7,269 nt of DNA from Gallionellaceae bacterium (GTDB lineage Bacteria > Pseudomonadota > Gammaproteobacteria > Burkholderiales > Gallionellaceae). The translations under genes and the position numbers were made by a program. Location of the stretch: contig JAKFXW010000024.1 in NCBI GenBank assembly GCA_021731185.1, forward strand, positions 1 to 7,269, read 5' to 3'. This document shows, piece by piece, positions 1 through 5,951 of this stretch (its first letter is position 1; each line of letters opens with the position of its first letter). Under the pieces are notes generated by a model. That model was not told the DNA's origin. It worked only from the letters and a program-made list of their open reading frames with translations, and made no database searches.

Positions 1-371
1 ACCACCAACCCCGCTGGTTTATTAATGACCAGAATACTGTCGTCTTCAAATAAAATATTCAGCGCAATGTCTTCCGCTAAATACGGCTGCTCTGAAGGTG
101 CAGATTGCGGCATGACCGTGATGGTTTCACCACCCCATACTTTATATTTGGGCGTGGCGATTGCACCATCTATTTTGACCTGCTCCTCCCCCACCCACGC
201 TTGCAAACGGCTACGCGAATATTCCGGTAACAATTTGACTAATGCCTGATCCAGCCGCAATCCGGCGTATTCACGCGGCACAACAAAGGTAAGCAAGCTT
301 GGAACTGCCAATAATTTTGGGGGAGGGATTGCGGTATAATCCAGCTCTGCTATTTCTTCGAACTCATCCAT
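1..371 (-). CDS. rluD: RluD, 23S rRNA pseudouridine synthase (5' part; runs off the window)
   Basis: RluD converts uridines in helix 69 of 23S rRNA (1911/1915/1917 in E. coli) to pseudouridine during late assembly of the 50S subunit. I translated the minus strand from the ATG at 371-369: 123 codons are open to the window edge. After an acidic N-terminal stretch of about 35 residues, an S4 RNA-binding domain begins with RLDQ (39-42) and SRSRLQAWV (52-60). The start of the catalytic domain is seen in INKPAG (115-120). The HRLD-type motif with the catalytic aspartate lies beyond the window. The gene is divergent from bamD, an arrangement common in beta- and gammaproteobacteria. Its start codon overlaps that of bamD, and no clear Shine-Dalgarno is seen, so a later start is possible. 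RluC and RluA are related alternatives, but the SRSRLQ S4 pattern and the bamD neighbour favour RluD. Confidence 0.93.
   Translation of the reverse strand, partial: MDEFEEIAELDYTAIPPPKLLAVPSLLTFVVPREYAGLRLDQALVKLLPEYSRSRLQAWVGEEQVKIDGAIATPKYKVWGGETITVMPQSAPSEQPYLAEDIALNILFEDDSILVINKPAGLV
335..340 (+). promoter_or_regulatory. Candidate -10 box for bamD inside the rluD coding region
   Basis: A perfect TATAAT hexamer lies 29 bases before the bamD ATG and would give a leader of roughly 20-25 bases. No good -35 hexamer is seen at 17 bases upstream. The site lies wholly within rluD codons on the other strand, as it must because the two genes have no intergenic space. The bamD leader shows no obvious Shine-Dalgarno. 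Confidence 0.45.
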
Positions 372-1176
372 GCTGCGTAGTTTAACTTTATTTCCTCTAC
401 TCATACTAATAACACTCACGCTGACTGCTTGCAGCACGTTAGATGGGGATCCATCCAAAGGTAAATCCGCCGCAGAGCTTTTTAACGAAGCTAAAGCGCA
501 GATGGATAATGTGAGCTATGAAAAAGCCATCAAGGCTTTTGAGACGCTGCAATCGCGTTACCCTTACGGCTCGCACGCGCAACAGGCGCAACTGGAAATT
601 GCCTACGCTTATTATAAGAATGAAGAACTTGAATCCGCGCTGGTCGCAGCCGACCGATTCATTAAACTGTACCCCAACAATCCGCATGTGGACTATGCCT
701 ATTATCTGAAAGGGCTGGTTAATTTTAATGATGAGTTAGGCATGTTTGGCGAAACCTTTCAGCCCAGCATGTCGGAACGTGATCCGCAATCACTGCGCGA
801 ATCCTTCGAAGCATTCAAAGATTTAATCACGCGCTTCCCCAATAGCAAATACACGCCGGATGCCAGGCTGCGAATGCAATATTTAATAAACACCCTCGCC
901 CGCCACGAAATTCGCATCGCCAGTTATTATCTACGGCGCGGTGCGTATGTAGCTGCTACCAACCGCGCCAACAGCGTGTTGTCCAAGTTTCCACAAACGC
1001 CTGCCACGCGCGATGCCCTGCAAATCATGGTACAAAGCTATGCCGCGATGGGCATGAATGATTTGCGAGATGACACGCAACGCGTGCTGGACTTAAACAT
1101 TGTCAAAGATGGCATTAAACCTTCTACTAAAGAATCGCCCGAAAATAAAAAATATTGGTGGCAATTCTGGAAGTAG
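370..1176 (+). CDS. bamD: BamD, outer membrane protein assembly lipoprotein
   Basis: BamD (also ComL/YfiO) is the essential lipoprotein of the BAM complex, which folds beta-barrel proteins into the outer membrane; it contacts BamA and substrates from the periplasmic side. The 268-residue product starts with a type II signal peptide, with hydrophobic LLILITLTL and lipobox LTAC, so Cys21 would be lipidated. The mature part is a TPR superhelix: A-E-L-F-N-E-A, then Y-E-K-A-I-K-A-F-E, and the family-typical SRYPYG and KLYPNNPHVDYA segments near residues 65-112. The C-terminus, rich in K and W (KKYWWQFWK), is typical of betaproteobacterial members. The length is slightly above the E. coli protein (245). 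The start shares CATG with rluD. A NUDIX gene follows 43 bases downstream and may be cotranscribed. Confidence 0.95.
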   Translation: MLRSLTLFPLLILITLTLTACSTLDGDPSKGKSAAELFNEAKAQMDNVSYEKAIKAFETLQSRYPYGSHAQQAQLEIAYAYYKNEELESALVAADRFIKLYPNNPHVDYAYYLKGLVNFNDELGMFGETFQPSMSERDPQSLRESFEAFKDLITRFPNSKYTPDARLRMQYLINTLARHEIRIASYYLRRGAYVAATNRANSVLSKFPQTPATRDALQIMVQSYAAMGMNDLRDDTQRVLDLNIVKDGIKPSTKESPENKKYWWQFWK

Positions 1177-1206
1177 TCCTTACTAATTACGAGCACACTC
1201 ACACTT

Positions 1207-1211
1207 CAGGA
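1207..1211 (+). promoter_or_regulatory. Shine-Dalgarno of the NUDIX gene
   Basis: CAGGA lies 8 bases before the ATG at 1220 and supports that start, which also places the first zinc-ribbon cysteine at residue 4. Confidence 0.55.
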
Positions 1212-1219
1212 CGCACCGA

Positions 1220-1762
1220 ATGAAATTCTGCTCTGAATGCGCCGCCCCCGTTGAATTCAAACTCCCGCCGGACGATGATCGCCCACGCTACATCTGCACC
1301 ACCTGCACTACCATCCATTATCAAAACCCCAAGCTAGTCATAGGCTCCATTCCAGAGTGGCAGGACGGGCGAATATTGTTATGCCGCCGCGCCATTGAGC
1401 CGCGCTATGGCTTTTGGACACTGCCCGCAGGATTTATGGAAAATGGCGAAACCACGACCGCTGCCGCCATCCGAGAAACACTGGAAGAAGCCAATGCGCG
1501 GCTGATCCTGGGTGATCTCTACACCATGTGCAACCTGCCGCACATCAATCAGGTGCATCTATTATTTCGCGCCCAACTACTCGATCTGAATTTTTCATCT
1601 GGGGTAGAAAGTCTGGAAGTGAAGCTGTTTGAAGAGCGCGACATACCTTGGGATGAGCTGGCTTTTCGCCCGGTGCGCCTGTCGCTAGAACATTATTTCG
1701 CCGACCGCAAACGCGGCAATTTTGAATTCAGAATTTGTGATGTGAATGCGCCAGCGCGCTGA
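1220..1762 (+). CDS. NUDIX hydrolase with N-terminal zinc ribbon
   Basis: NUDIX enzymes cleave nucleoside diphosphates linked to another moiety (ADP-ribose, NADH, FAD and similar) using a metal. The 180-residue protein opens with a four-cysteine zinc ribbon (C4, C7, C26, C29). The NUDIX box spans 71-93: G71, five residues, E77, seven residues, then R85-E86-x-x-E89-E90. The usual GU ending of the box is N92-A93 instead; EEANAR is, from memory, normal for this zinc-ribbon subfamily and not a lesion, since all the metal-binding acidic residues are kept. FWTLPAGFMENGET before the box is also typical. The architecture resembles NudC/NADH pyrophosphatase-like or ADP-ribose-type hydrolases, but the substrate cannot be read from the sequence. 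It lies downstream of bamD on the same strand; a transposase remnant separates it from ppa. Confidence 0.9.
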   Translation: MKFCSECAAPVEFKLPPDDDRPRYICTTCTTIHYQNPKLVIGSIPEWQDGRILLCRRAIEPRYGFWTLPAGFMENGETTTAAAIRETLEEANARLILGDLYTMCNLPHINQVHLLFRAQLLDLNFSSGVESLEVKLFEERDIPWDELAFRPVRLSLEHYFADRKRGNFEFRICDVNAPAR

Positions 1763-1815
1763 AGAATAAAACTAAGTTAAAAACCTTTACCTATTGATTA
1801 CTTTGATTGCGCTTG

Positions 1816-2014
1816 GCGCACTATCGACGTTTCAAAACTCGCACCGAGGCTATTCAAGCAATGTACTGAGTACATCGAAATATTTTATAAGCGACAACGC
1901 AAACAGGCTCGACCGAGTCATTTATCACCAGTCGCATTTGAACGCCAATTCTATGAAAAAGGCTGGTTGCATAAACCCGTTCGTATCCATATATGGGCAA
2001 CCGACCTCAGTTAA
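1816..2014 (+). pseudogene. IS3-family transposase (OrfB) 3' remnant, frameshifted
   Basis: This is the degenerate C-terminal end of an IS3-group DDE transposase. Frame one reads A-H-Y-R-R-F-K-T-R-T-E-A-I-Q-A-M (1816-1863). Removing one base (T at 1864) lets the reading continue as T-E-Y-I-E-I-F-Y-K-R-Q-R-K-Q, then LSPVAFERQFYEKG, to TAA at 2012-2014. This matches the hallmark tail of IS3/IS150-type OrfB proteins, where the conserved glutamate sits in EYIEIFYNRQRRH-like sequence followed by LSPAAFE. No 5' part of the transposase is present and a stop lies just upstream, so only about 65 codons survive. Terminal bases near 2005-2009 (CCTCA) fit an IS3-type right end. The gene cannot make a functional transposase. 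Confidence 0.85.
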
Positions 2015-2049
2015 TTACTAAACGAGACTACGCCGCATAGAAAGTAGCC

Positions 2050-2058
2050 TGATATAAT
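2050..2058 (+). promoter_or_regulatory. Extended -10 promoter for ppa-folD
   Basis: The sequence TGATATAAT is a perfect extended -10 element (TGn plus TATAAT), 64 bases before the ppa start. The -35 region is poor, as is acceptable for extended -10 promoters. It lies about 40 bases past the right end of the transposase remnant and appears to be native DNA. Confidence 0.6.
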
Positions 2059-2108
2059 TCGCGCTCGATTCGCATTTTCCTTAACCACCTACCCCCGTTT
2101 TTTATTTC

Positions 2109-2113
2109 TAAGG
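2109..2113 (+). promoter_or_regulatory. Shine-Dalgarno of ppa
   Basis: TAAGG lies 9 bases upstream of the ATG at 2123 and supports this start. Confidence 0.5.
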
Positions 2114-2122
2114 CAATACACC

Positions 2123-2704
2123 ATGAGCTTAAATGATGTCCCATCCGGCAAAAGCATTCCCGACGATTTCAATGTCATCATCGAAATCCCCATGAACGGC
2201 GCACCCGTCAAATATGAAGTTGATAAAGAGTCCGGTGCGATTTTTGTCGATCGCTTCATGAGTACAGCAATGCACTACCCGTGCAACTATGGTTACATTC
2301 CACACACACTGTCAGATGATGGTGATCCAGCCGATGTGCTGGTAATCACGCCAGTGGCGCTATTGCCAGGCGTGGTGGTGCGCTGCCGTCCATTAGGCGT
2401 ACTAAAAATGGAAGACGAAAGCGGCGGGGATGCCAAGATATTGGCCGTGCCTGTCGATAAACTTTCGACCATGTATCGCAATGTGAAAAGTCACACTGAC
2501 TTCCCAGAAATTATTCTGCAACAGATCACTCATTTCTTTGAACACTATAAAGATCTGGAACCGAAAAAATGGGTCAAGGTGACGGGCTGGTTTGGTATCG
2601 AAGAGGCGCGCAGAGAAATTTTGGATGCGGTATCAAATTATCAAAATACTGAAAAATTTCATCAGATGAGTGCTGGCAATAAAAATGACATCCCGCATCA
2701 TTGA
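2123..2704 (+). CDS. ppa: Inorganic pyrophosphatase, family I
   Basis: This cytoplasmic enzyme hydrolyses pyrophosphate to phosphate with magnesium and pulls biosynthetic reactions forward. The 193-residue product aligns by eye with E. coli Ppa at an offset of +1, and every active-site residue I checked is kept: E21, K30, E32, R44, Y52, Y56, D66, D68, D71, D98, D103, K105, Y142, K143. The signature reads DGDPADV; alanine at position 70 replaces the usual larger aliphatic residue but is not catalytic. The C-terminus extends about 17 residues beyond the E. coli length (ending in NKNDIPHH), and the last 20 bases overlap the start of folD. The gene has its own extended -10 promoter. Overlap suggests translational coupling with folD. 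Confidence 0.96.
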   Translation: MSLNDVPSGKSIPDDFNVIIEIPMNGAPVKYEVDKESGAIFVDRFMSTAMHYPCNYGYIPHTLSDDGDPADVLVITPVALLPGVVVRCRPLGVLKMEDESGGDAKILAVPVDKLSTMYRNVKSHTDFPEIILQQITHFFEHYKDLEPKKWVKVTGWFGIEEARREILDAVSNYQNTEKFHQMSAGNKNDIPHH

Positions 2705-3533
2705 TGGCAAAGCCATCGCGCTGGAAGTGCGCGCCGAGTGGAAGTTGCGGGTCGATGCCTTAAAAGCGCGCGGCATCACACCGGGGCTGGCAGTCATCAT
2801 AGTGGGTGAGGATGCAGCCTCTAAAGTTTATGTCAGCAACAAAGTCAAAGCCTGCGCGGATATGGGCATACACTCCGAACGCATCTCATTACCCGCCAAC
2901 ACACCCGAGGCGACGCTGCTGGAAAAAATTACTGAACTGAATGCCGCGCCGCATATTCACGGACTGCTGGTGCAGTTACCCGTGCCTAAACACATTGATG
3001 GCAACAAGATTTTAGAAGCCATCGCGCCACATAAAGATGTAGATGGTTTTCACCAAATCAATGTTGGTGCATTGGTTTCTGGTCACTCCAAATTTCCACC
3101 CTGCACTCCGGCAGGGGCGATGAAGCTGCTGGAGAAATGTGGCATCGCAATAGAAGGCAAGCACGCGGTGGTAGTGGGGCGCAGCAACATTGTCGGCAAG
3201 CCAATGGCGCTCATGCTGTTGCATAAAAATGCCACCGTTACACTGTGCACCTCCAAAACACAGAACCTCGCCAGCCACACCCGCAATGCCGATATTCTGG
3301 TGGTGGCAACGGGCAAGCCGCACATGATTACCGGCGACATGATTAAACCGGGCGCGGCAGTGATTGATGTCGGCATTAACCGCCTGCCCGATGGCAAGCT
3401 GGTGGGTGATGTGGATTTTGAAAGTGCAAAAAAAGTTGCCGGCTGGATTACTCCCGTGCCCGGCGGGGTCGGCCCCATGACCATCACCATGTTGCTGGCG
3501 AATACGATTCAAGCGGCGGAACGCACCCTCTAA
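2685..3533 (+). CDS. folD: FolD, methylene-THF dehydrogenase / methenyl-THF cyclohydrolase
   Basis: This bifunctional cytosolic enzyme interconverts 5,10-methylene-, 5,10-methenyl- and 10-formyl-tetrahydrofolate with NADP, supplying one-carbon units for purines and formyl-Met-tRNA. I chose ATG 2685 because the protein then begins MTSRIIDGK, matching the family N-terminus; a GTG at 2670 would add five residues. Length is 282, as usual. Key features are the Y49-x3-K53 motif with the catalytic lysine, LLVQLPVP (94-101), KDVDGFH (117-123), PCTP (139-142), the NADP-binding GRSNIVG (165-171), and the C-terminal signature PVPGGVGPMT (from 257). No strong Shine-Dalgarno is seen; it overlaps ppa by 20 bases, so coupled translation is likely. 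Confidence 0.96.
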   Translation: MTSRIIDGKAIALEVRAEWKLRVDALKARGITPGLAVIIVGEDAASKVYVSNKVKACADMGIHSERISLPANTPEATLLEKITELNAAPHIHGLLVQLPVPKHIDGNKILEAIAPHKDVDGFHQINVGALVSGHSKFPPCTPAGAMKLLEKCGIAIEGKHAVVVGRSNIVGKPMALMLLHKNATVTLCTSKTQNLASHTRNADILVVATGKPHMITGDMIKPGAAVIDVGINRLPDGKLVGDVDFESAKKVAGWITPVPGGVGPMTITMLLANTIQAAERTL

Positions 3534-3796
3534 GGGCATCTCTCAAAATTAAAACTGCGTTGCCATACTGTGTTACTTACAAAAAATGCTTACTTATTCT
3601 AATCTAATTTATTAAGCCATCAATCTTGCTCCCTCATCCCGACCCTTCTCCCGGGAGGAGAAGGGTTTGTCTTCCCTCTCCCTCCGGGAGAGGGATCGAG
3701 GGTGAGGGAACAATCTGGCATTAAAATAATACGTGTGCGGATTTCTCTGCGGTATCTGTGACAAAAATTTTAATTTGCGGTTAGCAAATAATCATT
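3534..3796. other. Intergenic gap between folD and the DUF1853 gene
   Basis: Apart from the palindrome at 3630-3709, this gap is AT-rich and shows no coding potential on either strand. No convincing promoter or Shine-Dalgarno precedes the next gene. The stretch 3545-3600 is unassigned. Confidence 0.6.
3630..3709. repeat. REP/MITE-like double-hairpin palindrome
   Basis: An ~80-base element lies 96 bases after folD. Its outer arms are TCCCTCA (3630-3636) and TGAGGGA (3703-3709), extending imperfectly to about 18 bases. Inside are two perfect hairpins: CCCTTCTCC/GGAGAAGGG (3643-3651 with 3657-3665) and CCCTCTCC/GGAGAGGG (3674-3681 with 3687-3694), each with a 5-base loop. The composition resembles the CCCTCACCC...CCCTCTCCC intergenic palindromes dispersed in many beta- and gammaproteobacterial genomes. 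There is no T-tract, so it is not a classical intrinsic terminator, although it could still stabilise or end the folD message. Confidence 0.75.
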
Positions 3797-4882
3797 TTGA
3801 TTTCCTCCATTATCCACTCTCTACATGACCCCGCCGTGCGCGATCTGGCGTGGGTCATCGGTTCGCCAGGGCTGGTTGATGCAGCCTATCCGCCCTATGC
3901 CGAGCATGTTATAAGTGATGCTTGGTGCGTTGAACAATTAAAAAATTCAGCAGACTGGCTCAATATGTTGGATAAAAATCCTGCTGACTTACATCAATTT
4001 ATTACTGCCCGCCCCACTCGCCGTCTCGGTCATTATTTTGAAACGCTTATCAAATTCTGGTTAAGCAACCACCCTGACATAAAAATTATTGCCGCTAATT
4101 TACAAGTGATGAACGTCAGCCGCACGGTGGGTGAATATGATTTATTAATTCGCACATTGTCCCCTTGTGGGGCAGCGCACTACACCAGTCACTGGGAAGT
4201 TGCGGTAAAGTTTTATCTGCAAACCGAGCCCTTACAGGAATCTTGGCCTGCCACACCCAATACATTGCCCCCTCACATTGTCCCCCTGTGGGATTGTCCC
4301 CTTGTGGGATGTGGGGCATTTTTAGGGCCCGGCGGACATGACAGACTAGACCTTAAACTCGCCCGCATCTTTCAACATCAACTGCGCCTAGGCGAAACAG
4401 CCAGCGGATTGGCAGCCTTACCAGATGGTGTGACGCTGGATAAAACCCAAGCTTTTATCAAAGGCTATTTATTTTATCCAGCCAACTATCCGGCAAGTTC
4501 AAGCGCGACAGCCCCTAGTACAACTGAATTACCTAGTACAACTGAATTACCTGGTGCAACTGAATTATCAGGTGTCTCAGCATCACATTTATCCGGCTGG
4601 TGGATACGTCACGGACAAACGCCGTTGCCGCAACATAAAATAAACACGGGTTGGGTAATTTTGCCGCGTCTGCGCTGGCTCGCTCCAGTGCGGTTAGCAC
4701 AAGATGCTGATGCTCAAACCTATACCGAGATGTGCCACACACTGACTGAACACTTTAAAACGACCGCTGAAGCACTGCTTCTGGTGGCGTTACAACGCGA
4801 CCAAGCAAATATTTGGCATGAAAAAACGCGGGGATTTGTCGTGCATAAGCAGTGGCCAGAGCGACACTTGCCATTGCAATAA
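3797..4882 (+). CDS. DUF1853 family protein
   Basis: The 361-residue product has the conserved blocks of DUF1853: PAVRDLAW (12-19), RRLGHYFETLIKFWL (75-89), VGEYDLL (111-117), HWEVAVKFYL (132-141), LGPGGHDRLDLKL (176-188), GYLFYP, GWW, and VILPRLRWLAP. The function of the family is not established. The E113/D115 plus E134/K138 arrangement on predicted strands recalls a PD-(D/E)XK nuclease core (inference). There is no signal peptide, so it is probably cytosolic. TTG at 3797 is the only reasonable start: an in-frame TAG lies at 3782-3784 and no ATG or GTG occurs before the PAVRDLAW block. The start lacks a clear Shine-Dalgarno, suggesting low expression. Two loops appear expanded by repeats: residues 120-127 and 155-175 carry a 16-base DNA repeat, and 240-257 are three P-S-T-T-E-L units. 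Confidence 0.82.
   Translation: MISSIIHSLHDPAVRDLAWVIGSPGLVDAAYPPYAEHVISDAWCVEQLKNSADWLNMLDKNPADLHQFITARPTRRLGHYFETLIKFWLSNHPDIKIIAANLQVMNVSRTVGEYDLLIRTLSPCGAAHYTSHWEVAVKFYLQTEPLQESWPATPNTLPPHIVPLWDCPLVGCGAFLGPGGHDRLDLKLARIFQHQLRLGETASGLAALPDGVTLDKTQAFIKGYLFYPANYPASSSATAPSTTELPSTTELPGATELSGVSASHLSGWWIRHGQTPLPQHKINTGWVILPRLRWLAPVRLAQDADAQTYTEMCHTLTEHFKTTAEALLLVALQRDQANIWHEKTRGFVVHKQWPERHLPLQ
4156..4172 (+). repeat. 16-base repeat, copy 1 (in the DUF1853 gene)
   Basis: The sequence ATTGTCCCCTTGTGGGG is the first copy of a unit found again at 4277-4308. It is read here as L-S-P-C-G, with the first base of the unit in codon position 3. It contains a small palindrome, CCCC-TTGT-GGGG. Confidence 0.7.
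4277..4308 (+). repeat. 16-base repeat, copies 2 and 3 in tandem (in the DUF1853 gene)
   Basis: Copy 2, ATTGTCCCCCTGTGGG (4277-4292), is immediately followed by copy 3, ATTGTCCCCTTGTGGG (4293-4308). Copy 2 is read as I-V-P-L-W and copy 3 as C-P-L-V-G. With copy 1 at 4156, all three reading frames of the unit are used. A partial related stretch (ATTGCCCCCT) precedes them at about 4264. Confidence 0.75.
4514..4567 (+). repeat. Three 18-base tandem repeats encoding P-S/G-T/A-T-E-L
   Basis: Units 4514-4531 and 4532-4549 are identical (CCTAGTACAACTGAATTA); the third (4550-4567) differs at two bases. They are in frame and give residues 240-257 of the DUF1853 protein, a low-complexity linker between GYLFYP and GWW. 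Confidence 0.9.
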
Positions 4883-4894
4883 AGACAGTGCGGG

Positions 4895-5078
4895 GCGCGC
4901 GACAATTTCATTGATTAATCTACCTGCATCGCTTACGTAACACAGCGTTGCACGTGCTAAGATATATTCGTAAAATTTGGACATCTTGCCGAGTCGATAG
5001 TCATGCCCGTAGTGATGCACACCCGTGAGCAGTCACAGTAAAATGTTCGATACCCTGCAATTTTAGTTGTAACCATTG
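4895..5078 (-). pseudogene. Possible frameshifted coding relic, unrecognised
   Basis: On the minus strand, 5078-5022 reads Q-W-L-Q-L-K-L-Q-G-I-E-H-F-T-V-T-A-H-G. Skipping one base (5021) lets the reading continue as V-H-H-Y-G-H-D-Y-R-L-G-K-M-S-K-F-Y-E-Y and then ARATLCYVSDAGRLINEIVARP down to about 4895. The text looks protein-like, with mixed hydrophobic and charged periodicity, and the single-base break resembles a decayed gene. I do not recognise the family. The open frame continues into the DUF1853 gene on the opposite strand, which is probably chance. Confidence 0.28.
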
Positions 5079-5282
5079 ATATGGAGGGCAAACAGTAACG
5101 ATTGGCATCATGATTGATGAGCCGCTGAATACGGAAATAAAATTATCTCATTCACACTGACCGCAACGGGCTCATTTCCTTCTTATTGTTTATTGCAAGA
5201 ATAAATTCCTGTTTTTCAAAAGCCACAGGGGCAGGATAAAGGTATGCACGGCGTGTTCGAAGTGATTCAATAATTTTTTCCG

Positions 5283-5289
5283 GGAGGTG
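5283..5289 (+). promoter_or_regulatory. Strong Shine-Dalgarno of the LolA-like gene
   Basis: GGAGGTG ends 2 bases before the ATG at 5292, with the core GGAGG about 4 bases from it. An in-frame TAA at 5271-5273 rules out a longer protein, so this site fixes the start. Confidence 0.75.
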
Positions 5290-5291
5290 TC

Positions 5292-5951
5292 ATGCGGGGA
5301 GAACTATGGGGAATTGCACCACAGGTATCGAGTGATGAAGGTGATTTGAATCCTACCGAAACTCGGCTGGAATCTGGCCACGCTGACCCAATTCAATACA
5401 TGGTTGATTGTTACCGCAAGATTGACAGTTATCAGGTAACAATTAACTCATCTCAAAGCAACACATTAAGCTATTACTTCAAGCGACCCGGCCATGTCCG
5501 CATAGAGTTTATCCAACCATTCGGAGGTGCGGTCATTATTTATGATCCCGACTCCAAAGTGGCTCGACTATGGCCACTCGGCTACCCTCATTTTCCAGCT
5601 TTTACTTTGAATCCAGAAAATCGTTTAATTCGAAACGCATCCGGACAGCGCGTTGATCGCTCAGATTTTGGCGCACTCTATCAAAATGTACAGACGTTGC
5701 AGCAGCACGGCAAAGCAACCCTCGCCGAGTCGGTATCAATCAATGGAAAAAATGCGCTGCATCTCATTGTTGAAGGGTTAGATAATTTTTCTACTGCGGG
5801 CGTGCATCGTTTTCAGCTTTGGGTAGATCAATCCACTGTCTTTCCCATCAAAGTGTCCAGCCATGATGTCACGGGCAATATTTTAGAGGTGGTTGAATTT
5901 GAATATTTACAGATCAATCCCACATTCCCGCCCGATTTTTTCAAGCAATAA
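5292..5951 (+). CDS. LolA-like / DUF1571-type lipoprotein-sorting-fold protein
   Basis: The 219-residue product looks like the half-barrel LolA/LolB/DUF1571 fold, which binds lipids or acyl chains in the envelope. Evidence is DPIQYMVDCYRKIDSYQ (32-48), a family-like opening helix and strand, then YYFKRPGHVRIEF, IIYDPDSKVARLWPLG, RVDRSDFGALYQNV, and a C-terminal block FQLWVDQSTVFPIKV typical of LolA-like C-terminal strands. The assignment comes from pattern recall, and its substrate is unknown. Family members normally carry a signal peptide; here the N-terminus (MRGELWGIAPQ, then an acidic stretch) has none, and an in-frame stop upstream forbids extension. The original leader may therefore have been lost. 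The stop codon abuts the ATG of the SRPBCC gene, so the two form an operon. Confidence 0.65.
   Translation: MRGELWGIAPQVSSDEGDLNPTETRLESGHADPIQYMVDCYRKIDSYQVTINSSQSNTLSYYFKRPGHVRIEFIQPFGGAVIIYDPDSKVARLWPLGYPHFPAFTLNPENRLIRNASGQRVDRSDFGALYQNVQTLQQHGKATLAESVSINGKNALHLIVEGLDNFSTAGVHRFQLWVDQSTVFPIKVSSHDVTGNILEVVEFEYLQINPTFPPDFFKQ

Larger units (their letters stand above)
4883..5291. other. Gap of 409 bases without an intact gene
   Basis: I see no complete gene, RNA gene or clear promoter here. The left half may hold a frameshifted minus-strand coding relic (about 4895-5078, listed separately). The right half (5085-5280) is AT-rich with stops in every frame. The only clear signal is the Shine-Dalgarno just before 5292. 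Confidence 0.6.

Noticed and set aside
1794..2021. Open frame of 75 codons in the NUDIX-ppa gap
   Set aside because: It is not in the frames that match the IS3 transposase tail across the same bases and looks like an out-of-frame shadow.
2670..2684. GTG at 2670 as the folD start
   Set aside because: The ATG at 2685 gives the family-typical N-terminus; the extra five residues have no counterpart that I recall.
3012..3539. Long minus-strand frames opposite folD (175 and 135 codons)
   Set aside because: They lie wholly opposite a clear folD, and their translations resemble no family I know.
3643..3694. Classical intrinsic terminator for folD
   Set aside because: The hairpins are strong but neither is followed by a T-tract, and the nested arms fit a repeat element better.
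4790..5020. Intact minus-strand gene overlapping the 3' end of the DUF1853 gene
   Set aside because: The part inside the DUF1853 gene is opposite conserved coding sequence, and the start lies at a likely frameshift; only a relic is proposed.
5222..5273. Plus-strand text Q-D-K-G-M-H-G-V-F-E-V-I-Q resembling the end of a multicopper oxidase
   Set aside because: Only about 14 residues match, the expected H-C-H motif before it is missing, and stops surround it; too short to support.
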